Source: Nautilus pompilius (Eukaryota > Mollusca > Cephalopoda > Nautilida > Nautilidae). From it: 64,000 nucleotides of DNA. Where the stretch lies: contig JACATO010000307.1 in assembly GCA_018389105.1 (NCBI GenBank), positions 1,575,001 to 1,639,000 on the forward strand. Reading direction: 5' to 3'. Positions within the stretch are counted from its first letter, which is position 1; each line of letters starts with the position of its first letter. A program made the translations under genes and the position numbers. The notes under the pieces were generated by a model, which worked only from the letters and a program-made list of their open reading frames with translations, was not told where the DNA came from and searched no databases. Of this stretch, positions 1-11,010 are shown piece by piece.

Positions 1-2739
1 AGACTCTGAAACTTTGTAATGTTACATCATTTAGTGAGCTTATTGACAAATTTTGGTGTCTAGGAGAAGTTAAATTTGTAAAGTGGAAAGTTTAATTCAG
101 ATTTATGCAACACACTAATTGTGCACTTATTATTATTATTGTGTGTGTGTGAGAGTGAGTTAATTTCTATCCATGCATAATTGTAAATCCATCTCATTAT
201 TTTTAATTCAAAGATTGGTTAAAGGGTTTTAGGTATAAGGTACATTACAGTATATTCTTTTATATTTTAACAAAAAAAATTGAATTAATAGTGTACAGAA
301 GTTAGTAATTTAATCACATGGCAGTTAAAAAGCATTCTGGTCTTTATGCATAGTTAGTGGTAATTGTGGATAAATATCGTTATAATAACACTGATACTTT
401 TATTCATTTAATGTTGTTACTTTTTATGACAGAAACAAATCACATGCCTGAACAATCACTAAAACATTATTTATTTTACCTTAAATTTTTAAATTATCAA
501 ATGCATACAATTGCATATTTTATAATGAAGCTTGATATCTTTATTTGTAGCCCTTAATGTTGGTGGGGCCTTTTTACAGTAAAACACCTCGAGAGAGTTA
601 ACTATATGTGATGCTAATTTTTTATACTGTTCAATTTTTTTTTTGCATGTATAATAGAGACATCAGTTGTATATACTGAATCTTTCATCTATTTCTCTTT
701 CAGTCATTCTATTAATTTACTTAGTAAGTCATGTTTCAAGACTAATTTGCTTTGTCCTCACCATATTTGATACCATTTTCAGCCAATGCACTATCTTGAG
801 AAACGAAGTTTCAAGTAATAACCCACTTTTATACTATCACCAATTAATTGGAATTACTTGACTGGTGAGTTCATGCACTTGTCAGACAATGCCTACATGT
901 TGACTGCATAATTTGGTTGTTTTTCAGATATTTCTTATGTTAATAGCACAGTAATTATAAAAGGGAAAGGGTAATTAGTTTGATAAATTCAAGATTTAAG
1001 TTAAAACTACCAGTTTATATTATTTTTATAACTGTTAACGAAGTTTGTAATTGGTTTATTCACATACCACTAGAATTAAATTTTAAAATTTGTAAATTTT
1101 TTTTCGCCCTGCAAATTTTAGTCTTTGCTTTCAAACTTTTGAATAGTGCTAATGTTATATCATTATAAATTTTATAAATATTAACACATTGACTGTTGGC
1201 TACAAATATATTTAGTCAACATGTTAAAGAATAGCAATAAGTATTGTTTAGTTTAAATCTTTCCTATTTTTAATTAAAAATTTTTGTTTATTTTTGATGT
1301 ATGCATTCATAGAAATTCAACTTTAAACCAAAATTAACCAAGTTCAGTAGCCAGACATACAGTTGTAATGCTTATAATGGGTTGTCATCATTATTTTTTT
1401 TAATATTTGAAGCTACTTAACATATTTTTATCTAAATTTTTTGATAATGTTTTGCTCATTTTCAGATACTAAAAGAAAAATACTAGCAAAAACAAGATGG
1501 CATGATGCCTATTTGTATTGCTACATGTTTTGCTATACTGATACTCTCAAGAGTATCATCTTTATAATATTTCTGAGAGGCTTACAGCCAAAAGCTACTT
1601 ATAGAAGCAGGTCAGTTAAAGATGGGTAGGTAATAATTCCTTTTGAAAGCACACAAAGGAATGTTCCAGGGCTTGTGCATAGGATAAAACTTCTAAATAA
1701 CAGGCAACTTGAGGTTTGTTCTATAACCCAATAAATGAAATCAACACATGACATAACTGTGCTTTGCCATTTGTACCGTAAATTATTTACTTTTTTTTTA
1801 CCAGTAGTTTTGATTAATTGTACATTGATAATTCAAATAAACAAAATTAGAGCAAAGATTAACTATCATTTTCAATGTCAGTAATAATATTTATACTTTA
1901 TTGTGCTGTTTTAATTTCTGTATGTACTTAGAAAATAAAGTTAGTATTTATATATAAAAGAGAAATAGAATGCCCACTTGTAATTTCATTAAAAAATGGT
2001 AATCAATTTTAACATAATTAAAGAGCATTTCCAGTATGCAAATTATTTTTAAGGGATATTTTTTTCAAACACTGATACTGAGTAGCAGTCTTTATTAAGA
2101 AGGCTCTCAGTTTCATTTAAAACTTGTTAACAAGGGTGGCATATGATATGTGTTCTTCAGCATAAATAATAACACAACCTTTAGAAAATATACTTTCTCT
2201 CTTTCATCAGTCATTAGTATCTGTCAGCTCAAATAAAGCTTGCAAGTAAATGAAAAGAAAGAAGTTTACATGATGTGGAATAAAAAGTAATTAACTTGAA
2301 AATACAAACTAAGTGCCACTTCTGATTTTGGAACACATTTTTAAAAGTCATTTTGAAAGTTCTTTATTAGATTTAGTGGTAAAATGAGAAAAAAAACTTC
2401 ATAATATTGTCTGAAAGTTGTTCATAACAACATTTAATACATTACTGCACAGTAACAATTTAAAGAAGAAAATAATATCTGTATATTAATCTATTTAATA
2501 CAAGTATCTTATTTTTACATTCAAAAAAAAAATTCTGGGCATGTTTGTATCTATTTAATTTTTCAACAGTTATCTTTACAAATCTTTTATTGATCATTTC
2601 AAGTATTAATCAGAAGTTGGTTAATTTTAATATTGTATCATTTACTTTATAATCTCTGAAATTGAATTTAGATTTCAGTTAACCATATAAAAAGTATTAT
2701 TCCAGAGGGAAAAAAAAATCAGATAAACCTGTATTAGAT
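1..2739. other. AT-rich non-coding DNA, no gene seen
   Basis: This stretch is strongly AT-rich with short reading frames only (all under 70 codons), none with a recognisable domain or coding-like composition. A short GT run sits near 140-152. I see no exon signals with a convincing coding continuation. By position it would be upstream or 5' intron sequence of the gene whose start exon lies at 16834-16987. Confidence 0.6.
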
Positions 2740-3640
2740 CATATAAACCATCATTGCCACTTCAGTCTTTCTTCATCAAAATAGCTACCTTTCATGCAAC
2801 TAGCTGCTGCATACATTTTGGATATCTTGTTAGTAACATTTTGCTTTAAGTAATTCCCATTTCTCTGGAAAATAGTTTCATAGTTGATTGACATCTAGAT
2901 CTTTTTGTTTCACTCTTTGATCTAGTTGATCCTACACAAGTTCAATGAGGTTTAGATCTAGAGATTGTGGGGTCAAAACATGGTTTTAAGAATTTGTATC
3001 TAGCAGGGTGTGTGCAGTATTAAGCTCTGCAGTGTGTTTGTATCATCATCTTGTTGAAATATAAAACTACCACTTATCGTCAAATAATACCTATTGAATT
3101 AAAGAACAGTGTGACATATCTCTTTTTTGAAAATCCTATACATTTTTATCAGCTCACCAGCTAAATAATCAGTAAATCAACTCCATATTTTCACATTTCC
3201 ACCATTATGTTCATTTGCAGGAAAAATCCAGTTTTTTTTTACATCACACTGTACCATTCATTGCTCAAAAGTGTAGTAGTTCATTCAGGTTGCTTTTTCT
3301 AGTTACCTTAGAGCAGATTTCCAGAGAAATTGCAGTCAGTTGTTAATTGGCCACCTGTCAAGAAAGGCCTTATTCTATCTAGACTTTCAAACCAGCATTT
3401 CATGGCTGAACCATTTTATTTTTGGTTGTCTACACACCATCACCATTTTTGACTCCAACTTCCTCCACAATTTTCCATTGGGAGTAACCAGCTTTATAAA
3501 AGGCAGTAATGGTGAGCCTTGCCTCAAATGAAATTTTATTTTTAGGTGCCATTTTTGCCTGCCAAACAAAGCAATAGCATTTATCAATGATGAGGCTATT
3601 AACATTTATACAAAAGCATAGTGTAAGCTGACAGATATTC
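2740..3640 (-). mobile_element. Tc1-like transposon relic (transposase remnant)
   Basis: Read on the minus strand, broken frames give Tc1-transposase landmarks in the right order. Near 3180-3215 is NGGNVKIWS, matching the family's GGGSVMVWGCF segment. Near 3045-3065 is FQQDDDTN, matching FQQDNDPKH with the second catalytic Asp. Near 2925-2975 is SRSKPH followed by a frame shift into ELVWDQLDQ, matching SPDLNPIELVWDELDR with the catalytic Glu. The end is YFDEERLKW near 2760-2790, like the Tc1 C-terminus YFDESK. Stops and frameshifts break every frame, so this is a fossil. The N-terminal half and the terminal repeats were not identified. Confidence 0.7.
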
Positions 3641-4899
3641 CAAAATGATAGTTAGAAATAACATTGGCTGAATATGAGAACTGGGTTAATAATTATGCAG
3701 AAGGTTTCCTGATAATAATGTCATAATTAATGGTTTATGTTTTGATACATGGAATATAAAATTTATGTTGATTTTTTTAGTTTTTTAGGATAATGAATTT
3801 CATAAACAATATTGAAAAGCAGATCACATTTTTTTTTTTTGGTGGGCTCAAAATTTTGAAAATCATTGCATGTATGTACGTGCATTATCATATACCAACC
3901 TTATCAGACTAAGGTCTTCTTTCCATAATCCAAAATAGACTAGAGAAAAAGTGCACTCTGTGATGGGTTCCCATAATCTTTCCATGCCAGGTGCTTTTAG
4001 AGAAGAATGTACATAAGTAATAAAAGTAGATAAACCACTCTGTCCTTTAACTAGTTATAACTTATAGTCCAGTAAGTGCACTAAAGGTAATTTTTACAAT
4101 ATTTCATATGCAAGTGTATAGTTTTATAAAGAAATAAGTTGGCTGATGGACAGAAATACATATAAAAAGATTGCCAGTATGACTGACTCTTCAGGTGAGC
4201 CCACCCAGTCTTGTATATCAGATCATTGTGACTACACTGTCATCTAAGTAACAACAACCAAAGTTTCTTTTTATTAATTTTTGCAAAAACAAATTGAATG
4301 CTCACAAATGAGTTAGTTTGTCCATTATAAAATGTATCCTATTATTGCCACTGCTATAAAATTGACAGTCATTTTTCTAGAATCTAAGTTTGTGGCAGTC
4401 AAGATGTTTTTACATTTGCCCATGGTCAGTAATATTTATATATAGAGAAGTAAAAAATAAATTTGAATTTGTGCCATGATTTTAGATGCTGTCAATCCAT
4501 GAAGTAACTTTGTAAAATTAAACAAGAGTATGAGATAGTGCCATAGTTGGAGTACGGTTGCTTCAAAGTCATTACATAATCTGATGCTATTTTTGACATA
4601 GTACTCCCTACAAAAACATTGTAGGAAAAAAAGGTTTGCATAGTATTAGAAATAATTATGTAAACAGAGGAAAAACAACTGAGAATAAAAATGCCAGACT
4701 CTATAGTACAGTAATATGCTGATATAGTACATTGTGACCGATTGTCATACAAGCAGTCAGAAAGTGCAACAATTCTGGGTGGACTATAAAAGTATATGCA
4801 GTAGCATCATTGATTTTTGGTGAATACTATAATTCCTGGGATGGAAATATTGCATGAGAAATATATAGAAATCAATGTCTTAGCTATTAAGGAATATTC
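3641..4899. other. AT-rich spacer, nothing identified
   Basis: No recognisable gene, transposon domain or tandem repeat was seen. An 86-codon open frame on the minus strand (4492-4752) has no motif and low-complexity composition, so it is treated as chance. Confidence 0.5.
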
Positions 4900-5109
4900 T
4901 ATGCAACAGAGTTCAGTTCAAGTTTATGTTATAGAAGGAGCTGTATGGAAGACTGATGAGGATAGATAAAACTTGTAGTGTTGACAATAAACATAGTCAA
5001 GGAAGAAAGGCCAAACTCTCTAAAGTGATGTTAAGTGTCTCACATTACGAGGTCTGTCGAAAAAGTATCAAAGTATCAGGACCTTAGGCTGGGAAAAAAA
5101 ATCACCTAC

Positions 5110-6296
5110 TTTGTGGGGTTCAATTGATAATCCCCTTCGAAGTAGGCCCCTTGTGCCTCCATACACTTAGCCCAGCAATCTTTCCCCTGTTCGAAGCACG
5201 TCTGGAATGCTTGCTATGGAATGGCTCTCAGCTCCACCTTCGCATTCCATATGATGTCCTCTCGAATCTCAAAACGGGAGCCTTTCAGTGGCATCTTCAT
5301 TTTTGGGAACAACCAGAAGTTAGAAGGAGCCATGTCTGGAGAGTAGGGAGCCTAGCAAATGAGCAAAATGCCTTTGCCAAGAAACCTTGGATCAGCTGCG
5401 ACGAATGAGCCGGGGCATTGTCATGATGTAGCTGCCAGTTTTGCGAGGCCCACAGATCCAGTCTCTTGAACCGAACTGCATAACAAAGACGTCAGAGGAC
5501 TTCCTGATAGTATTCCTTTGTAACTGTTTGTCATTCTGGTGCGTATTTGTGATGCACAACACCTCGATAGTTGAAGAAAACAGTCAACATCACCTTGATT
5601 TTTCTCTGGACCTGACGTGCTTATTTGGGCCTTGGCGATGATGGGTGCTTCCACTGTGATGACTGAGCTTTGGTTTCCAGGTCGTACCCATACACCCACA
5701 TCTCATCTCCAGTTATCACGGTATTCTGGAACTCAGGATCCCTGTTGGCAGTACCCAGCAGGTCCTGTGCAACCTCAAGACGCTTTGGTTTCTGGGTCGT
5801 ACCTGTACACTCACCTCTCATCTCCAGTTATCATGGTATTCTGGAACTCGGGATCCCTGTTGGCAGTATCCAGCAGGTCCTGTGCAACCTCAAAATGAAG
5901 TTGTTGTTGTTCCTGAGAAAGCAGTTTGGGCACAAATTTTGCTGCCACTTTGCGCAAGCCCGAATCCTCCTTTAAAATTGCATGTGCAGAATCATTACTG
6001 ATCCTAACCTCGGCACCAATTTCCCGCACCATCAAACAACAATCCTCCATTATCAAGGTCCGCACTTTCTCAATAACAACTGCATTGCGGCTTTGTGACG
6101 ACCTCCCGGAACACTGGTCACTCTCCACCAATGTGCGGCCATCTTTGAACCTGTTGTACCATTCTTTTATTTGGGTAACACCCATGACATTGTCACCAAA
6201 AGCCTGTTGAATTTTGCAAATTGCTTCCGCTTCGGTATCTCCAAGCTTTTGGCAAAACTTGATGCAAGATTGTTGCTCCACACGTTCTGTCATCAC
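5110..6296 (-). pseudogene. mariner transposase pseudogene
   Basis: A 161-codon open part (6296 down to 5811) starts MTERVEQQSC and contains the paired helix-turn-helix region (FGDNVMGVTQIKEWYNRFKD, then GRSSQSRN and VREIGAEVRISNDSAHAIL). It leads to ITGDE, the first catalytic Asp. Further down the minus strand WQLHHDNAPAHS (around 5411-5446) carries the second Asp. The third position reads YSPDMAPSNFW (around 5315-5350), with Asn where active mariners have Asp, so the D34D triad is lost. A 115-bp tandem duplication (5667-5896) also shifts the frame. Family knowledge: mariner transposases of about 345 residues cut and paste at TA sites. Confidence 0.9.
5667..5896. repeat. 115-bp tandem duplication inside the mariner transposase
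   Basis: Two adjacent copies, 5667-5781 and 5782-5896, both begin GCTTTGGTTTC and end GTGCAACCTCAA. They differ at roughly one base in ten. The unit covers the coding region around the first catalytic Asp (ANRDPEFQNT.ITGDE.WVYGYDLE on the minus strand), so this piece appears twice. 115 is not a multiple of three, so the duplication destroys the frame. Confidence 0.9.
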
Positions 6297-7270
6297 GGGC
6301 GAAATGAAAATGCAATGAGTAAGTAGTACAGCACCTCACACACTGGCTGCCTGACAGTGACTGACGTATTCAGCGAGCCCGCCAAAAACCACGCATGTTC
6401 TTAACATCATTACTTCCCATGAGAAAAAATAAAGTTGGATACCTTTTCAACAGACCTCGTATGTTCCCTTCATGATAGACGACAATTCAGTAGGGATCAT
6501 GTGTATGACCTAGCTGCAAGTATGGGAGCTAACATTTCTTCAAGAACAGTAAAATTAACATTAGTGCAAATTAGTTTCAATGGATGTGCAGTTGCTATAA
6601 AACCTTTGCTAAGTAGAGACAAACAACAAGCCTGAAAAGGGCAGCAGGATTGAAATAGTCGTATAGCCAATCCTGGAAAGTGCTCTCTTTACAGATGAGT
6701 TCAAATTTTAATTGTTTGACAATAACGAATGGCAGTTTGTTTAAACACATACCCAGGAGTGAGTTAAATAACAATCAGTGTACAAGAGCCATAGTGAAGA
6801 ATAGGGATGGATTTATGCAAGTGTTGGACTATTGTAACTTTGCATAAAATCAATGATATTTTGACTGCCAACCAACAGGTACAGGCAGGTTCTTATTGAA
6901 TGTGCCATTTACTTAGAAAGACATCTCATTAGGTGAGGATTCATCTTCCAAACTGCCAGTTATCCAAAGGATATTCTTTTCACCACATTAGTTATCTGGA
7001 ACATAGAGAGACTTATGGAACACTCACAAAGATGCCTTGGCCTGTACAAAGTCCTTTTACAAACATCATTCTAACTATATGGAATTATATTGGTAATTGG
7101 TAATGAATATGCCAAAAGGAAATCAAGCATCTTGGATGAATTGTGGAAAGCACTACAAGAAAGCTGAAACAACATTTCTCAAAAAAGTCATACATTGGTA
7201 ACCTGTATAGAACGAGAAAAGGTGTTGTTATATGTAAAGCAAAGGGCTTACATTCCAAATATTATTGCAC

Positions 7271-7820
7271 TGCATAGCATATTAATTTTGTTTTTGTATA
7301 TTTTCTGTAATAATGCAATGTGTGTATATATTATATACATCTTTCCTTTGCATTTACTCATAATTTGTGCATAACTTTTGTATTTCCACATTTATTTAAT
7401 AAATTACAAGTTTGTAAAAAATCTTTTTAAGACATTATGGCATTAGTTGATTGGTATGTTTTCAAGGTTTCCTTCATTTGCATAGAGCTGCAAACAGAAG
7501 AGCACACAGAAAAACCTAAAGAAAATTTCTAAACTCAAAGATTAGACCTAAACTGGGATTTAATGAAATTGCTTTCCAGATTTATATAAATATGAAAATA
7601 TGTATTCAAAAATTCATTTGTGCAAAAGATCATTTCGACTTGAAACTGAATTAATTATTAGTAGTAGCAACTTATTATTATTGTTATTATTAGTATTATT
7701 GTTGTTATTGTTTTTACAACAATCATAATAGTTTAATTTACTTTATCAGATATCCAGCATTTACTTCAGTTTGATATTTTAATACTTTTATGATTTTTCT
7801 AAGAATCTATACATACCCCA
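7271..7820. other. AT-rich spacer with an ATT-rich simple repeat
   Basis: No gene was seen. At 7672-7710 there is an imperfect (ATT)n/(GTT)n run. The rest is unremarkable AT-rich sequence between two transposon relics. Confidence 0.55.
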
Positions 7821-8519
7821 ACTGGCCACTTTATTAAAACAGATACCTTAAAATGCATCTGGGCCATCTTTTCTCCAAAAAACAGCCATGGCATATAATC
7901 CACAAGGTGTCCTGATTGACATTTCCTAATTTTGTTATTAATATTGTTTATATAATGTTTTGAGTGAGGTAGACTAATGATTCTGATGGCTGATGTGTCT
8001 TTCAAGTTGACCCACAGTTGTCCATTTGGATTGAGATCCACGGATTATGCTGGCTGGGAGATGCCTGGAATCTATGTGATGTCCTTCAAGCCTTGAATGC
8101 ACAATGTGGGCACAGTGGATGGAAGCATTTCCAGCTTAGAAGTAGTAGCCTTTCCCATTACAGTACACATGAAACATCCTTGAATACACTTGAGTAAGAA
8201 TGATGCTAGGGTAAACTTTTAAATTCATTCTACCTTTTAATGGAACCAAGGTGCCTAGGATATGCCTGAAAGACATGCCCTACACTATAACCCAACTACC
8301 AGAGAATTCGAAGTTTGGATCACACAAGAGAATTTACATGTGCAGATGTTATGCCACCTAGACATTATGCCGACAATAATAAGAAATAGAATATGATAAT
8401 ACATAGATAATGTATTACAAACACAACATAAAACATATCAACACAAACATTCTGAAACAACCATAGAAATGTACTAAATTAATGATTGGAATTTATTGCA
8501 GTGAATCATAGAGAATTAA

Positions 8520-9365
8520 AATTATACCAGTCACACATTAAAAGCAATTGCCCTCAGATATGCAAGTCTGTCTTCAGGAGGATATTAATGATAATGCACC
8601 TTTTGTTTTACAGCTTTGTGTTCAATCCCATTGCAGCCTGCTCAGAGTTTCATTACTGACTTGTTTTTTTTTCCTTAGTTTTGCGATAAGCCTACAAATT
8701 GATGGATGTGTGATTGCCATTCATTGATCAAAAGCTTGGTGCCAGCCCTCCAGAGAATTATTGGTTCAGGGCAGATTGTCTTGAACTTTTCTGTTGACAT
8801 TCACATTTCAATCTCAAAGTGGGTCACCTTTGTCTCCCTCGAATAACAATACCAAGTCAAATGCTCTCAAAATAGGCTTAAAAGCCTGCTATTCTTTCAT
8901 TTGTTTTGTTATCAAGAGAGGCCATCAGAGAATTAAACATGTCAATGACATGATTTGGTGAAACAAATGAAAGTGTGTGTATACTTTTAATCAGTAGAGC
9001 ATTTTCTGGTTCCATATACCATGCTCACAGTCCAAGAGACTGAATATTGTGCCACAAGCATTGAGTGTAGTAGAAAAAGCATTCAAAAACTGTGGTGGTT
9101 GGAAAATGCTTTCTAATGCTGTTCATTACTGCTTATTCAAACTCAACTGTATTTGACTTAGGATTAATGTTTTTAATGTTCTTATAACTAAATATCATGT
9201 TGTATGTGCCCTCATTTTTTTTCTTCGTTACACAGTACACCAAGGACAAAGTGCAGGTTTCATCAATAATAACATGGATAGTGTACATTTTGGTTCCTAA
9301 AGGTGTGCTGTCAAATGTGCCATCACAAAACCAGTGGCTTGGTGGACAAGAGGTCTAGATTTTTA
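8520..9365 (-). pseudogene. MULE-type transposase relic (FLYWCH/MULE-like)
   Basis: Minus-strand translation gives FCDGTFDSTPLGTKMYTIHV near 9285-9345, the DGTF block with the first catalytic Asp of MULE transposases. It continues CTLSLVYCVTKK, then NPKSNTVEFE.AVMNSI, then a C-x2-F...QCLWHNIQSLGL block near 9030-9080. It ends LP.TNNSLEGWHQAFDQ near 8700-8790, a standard end of the MULE core. The order and spacing match the MULE core of about 250-300 residues. In-frame stops interrupt it. It lies inside the interruption of the 7821-11010 element. No long terminal inverted repeats were found. Confidence 0.8.
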
Positions 9366-9705
9366 GATGTTGTTAGTATGACCAATTGCTCATTTTCAAT
9401 AAGTTTGCCCATCTCTTTCTCTTTTTCTGTCAATAACATACATAGCTTTCATAGAGAAGCTTCCTCCCACTTTTTTTGGTCTCAACAAACTCCATGCTCT
9501 TGCTGTGTCATGCTGACCCACTTGAAAAGTGAGTGGACTCCAGACCACACCCGGCGGCATGGGCGGGCATCATGGGTCCGGGCCTGCCCACTGAGTCAGC
9601 TGTGCCTGCCCTCAATGTAACAACCCCCTCTTTTTATGCAAAGCGGCCCGGCCAGGCCCACCTTCATAAATCTTTCAATGGGCCTATAGCCCCCTGCACC
9701 AATTT

Positions 9706-9900
9706 GTTGGTGCCCAAGTTGGCCTAAAGCTGAGCTGCCTAGTATACTTCCAGCCAAAGTCACTGTCCAGTCCTTGTGGTGTGCTATCACAGGCATCATG
9801 GTCCAAGTCTTTTAGTTGCAGGCTCCATTGGTATTAGCCAATGGGAGCACAGCTCGATTGCATCAGACCTACTGTTGAGTTCTGATCCCTGTCTTTCTAT
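9706..9900 (+). repeat. GC-rich interspersed repeat, copy A
   Basis: This block shares its start (TTGGTGCCCAAG), its middle (TGGTCCAAGTCTTTTAG) and a CCAAT-containing part (TTAGCCAATGGGAG, then ATTGCATCAG.CCTACTGT) with 35857-36030 in the same orientation and order. It is markedly richer in G+C than its surroundings. A further GC-rich, CpG-containing stretch lies just before it (9540-9700). Class unknown: a SINE or a fragment of an LTR are both possible. Confidence 0.7.
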
Positions 9901-9937
9901 TATGATTTTTCTTATGTTGCATTAAAAAATCATTGTA

Positions 9938-9948
9938 CCCCCCCCCCT
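9938..9948. repeat. poly(C) tract
   Basis: An uninterrupted C run just after GC-rich repeat copy A. A similar C run (about 36365-36374) lies close to copy B inside the hAT element. Confidence 0.85.
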
Positions 9949-11010
9949 GAGAAATTTAATGCCTGTCCAGGAATTTGTTTCTCCAGAAGGGTCTGCTCCA
10001 GACAGAGGAATTTATATGTGAGCCAGCAAGCAATGGTCAAGATGATCCAGGCAGATAACAAACTATCAATAGTGGCAAGATGAGTGCTGTCCTTATTGCT
10101 TTAGCTTCAACAATGGGCTATTATTATTTTTAGTGGAGGTATAGTAGGGACCGCCTGTATTATTTTCTTTGTTGTCTGTTTGCATAAATGCATGGAAGTA
10201 AAATGGGAAGTTGAAACGTTTAAAAATATATATCATATTTAAAATATTCAACAAAAATATTTCACCCCCAAAAAAACATATAAAATGTGTTTTTCTGTCC
10301 ATTTTATCTGTTTGTTGGCTTAATATCCAGTGGCATGACATCTGTCAGCATAAAAACCATTGGAATAAAGTATGGCTACCAAGGATTTGAGTGGTTCATG
10401 TGGCTTTTTCTAAAGTTTCTCCCATATGTGCCAAAAAAAATGGTGAAACTGTGACTTGTCAGACCATATCACTTTTTTTCTAGTCATCCTTAGTCCAATG
10501 TTCATGCTCCATACACCACACAAGGTGGGTTTTTTATTGGTGACTGTGATCAGTGATTTGCACATTGGTCTTCTACTACCATAGTCCTATAGTATGGCTG
10601 GGATGGATGGGAATTATCTAGCATCGAATATCTCTTGTTGGCTGGTCTATTGTTTGATGAACATTGGACTCTATTATCCTTTGTAATTGCCTTTCTTCTT
10701 TTGTCACTATATGTTTTTAACTACAATTTCCCCATTCTAACAGAGTTTCTTCCCCTTTTGTCATTGATGATTAACTCAAATGACTAATGTCTTGGTACAG
10801 CTCACAAACAAATCTATCTTGTCCATTGTGGCTCCTGCTAGATGTGCACCCATTATCATGCTTCTTTCAAATGCTGTAACATCTTTGACTTTCCACATAT
10901 CTGTTAGACTGACTGCAAGAGTGTCTGTCCAAGTCATATTAGTACTGTAGGGATTACCTGTCACAAATCCCAAGTCTGAAAGGGTACTTAGGTCCAAATA
11001 AAATGGCCAG

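Larger units (their letters stand above)
5046..6461 (-). mobile_element. mariner transposon, nested in a Tc1 relic
   Basis: The element is bounded by TA dinucleotides and inverted repeats. The left end reads TACGAGGTCTGTCGAAAAAG; the reverse of the right end reads TACGAGGTCTGTTGAAAAGG. The length of about 1.4 kb fits mariner plus an internal duplication of about 115 bp. The transposase is on the minus strand. Its orientation is opposite to the host Tc1 relic, and it interrupts that relic between the hinge and the second DNA-binding part. Relatedness to the element at 40210-41530 is clear at the protein level (shared CIKFCQKLGDT...FGD and QIKEWYN.FKDGRTLV). Confidence 0.93.
4900..7270 (+). mobile_element. 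Tc1-like transposon relic, split by a mariner insertion
   Basis: The plus strand carries a decayed Tc1 transposase in two parts around the mariner at 5046-6461. The left part (about 4900-5045) ends in GRKAKLSKVML, like the family's GRP..L hinge after the first helix-turn-helix. The right part resumes with DRRQFSRDHVYDLA and SSRTVKLTLVQI, then KPLLSRDKQQA. FTDEFKF lies near 6693-6713 (Tc1 FTDESKF, first catalytic Asp). ILDELWKALQES and GKGVVICKAKG (7130-7250) match the C-terminus. Several in-frame stops are present. Removing the mariner brings the two halves together in the order expected for one gene, which shows nested insertion. Exact ends are uncertain. Confidence 0.72.
7821..11010 (-). 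mobile_element. DNA transposon relic with CACTTTATTA-type ends (copy 1), interrupted
   Basis: The outer ends read ACTGGCCACTTTATTAAAAC at the left and AATAAAATGGCCAG at the right, an inverted pair. Interior blocks at 7855-8340 and 10385-11000 align in order with the element at 31747-32895. Shared landmarks include the ACAGCCATGGCATATAATCCAC-type block, the GTGGATGG.AGCATT block, the GTGGCTTT.TCTAAA block and the ATTATCATGCTT.TT.CAAA.GCTGTAA block. About 2 kb of unrelated sequence (8370-10380) sits in the middle. The ends and the block after them recall a fish Tc1-like family with CACTGGCCACTTTATTAG termini, but I could not recover catalytic residues, so the superfamily is inferred. Confidence 0.7.

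Noticed and set aside
1441-1629. Possible exon after TTTTCAG near 1465
   Set aside because: Open only about 55 codons, no domain, no good donor at its end and AT-driven composition.
9709-9730. TGGTGCCCAAG as a retroviral-type primer-binding site
   Set aside because: No LTR pair, no TG...CA borders and no gag/pol sequence nearby; kept only as a weak hint in the GC-rich repeat finding.
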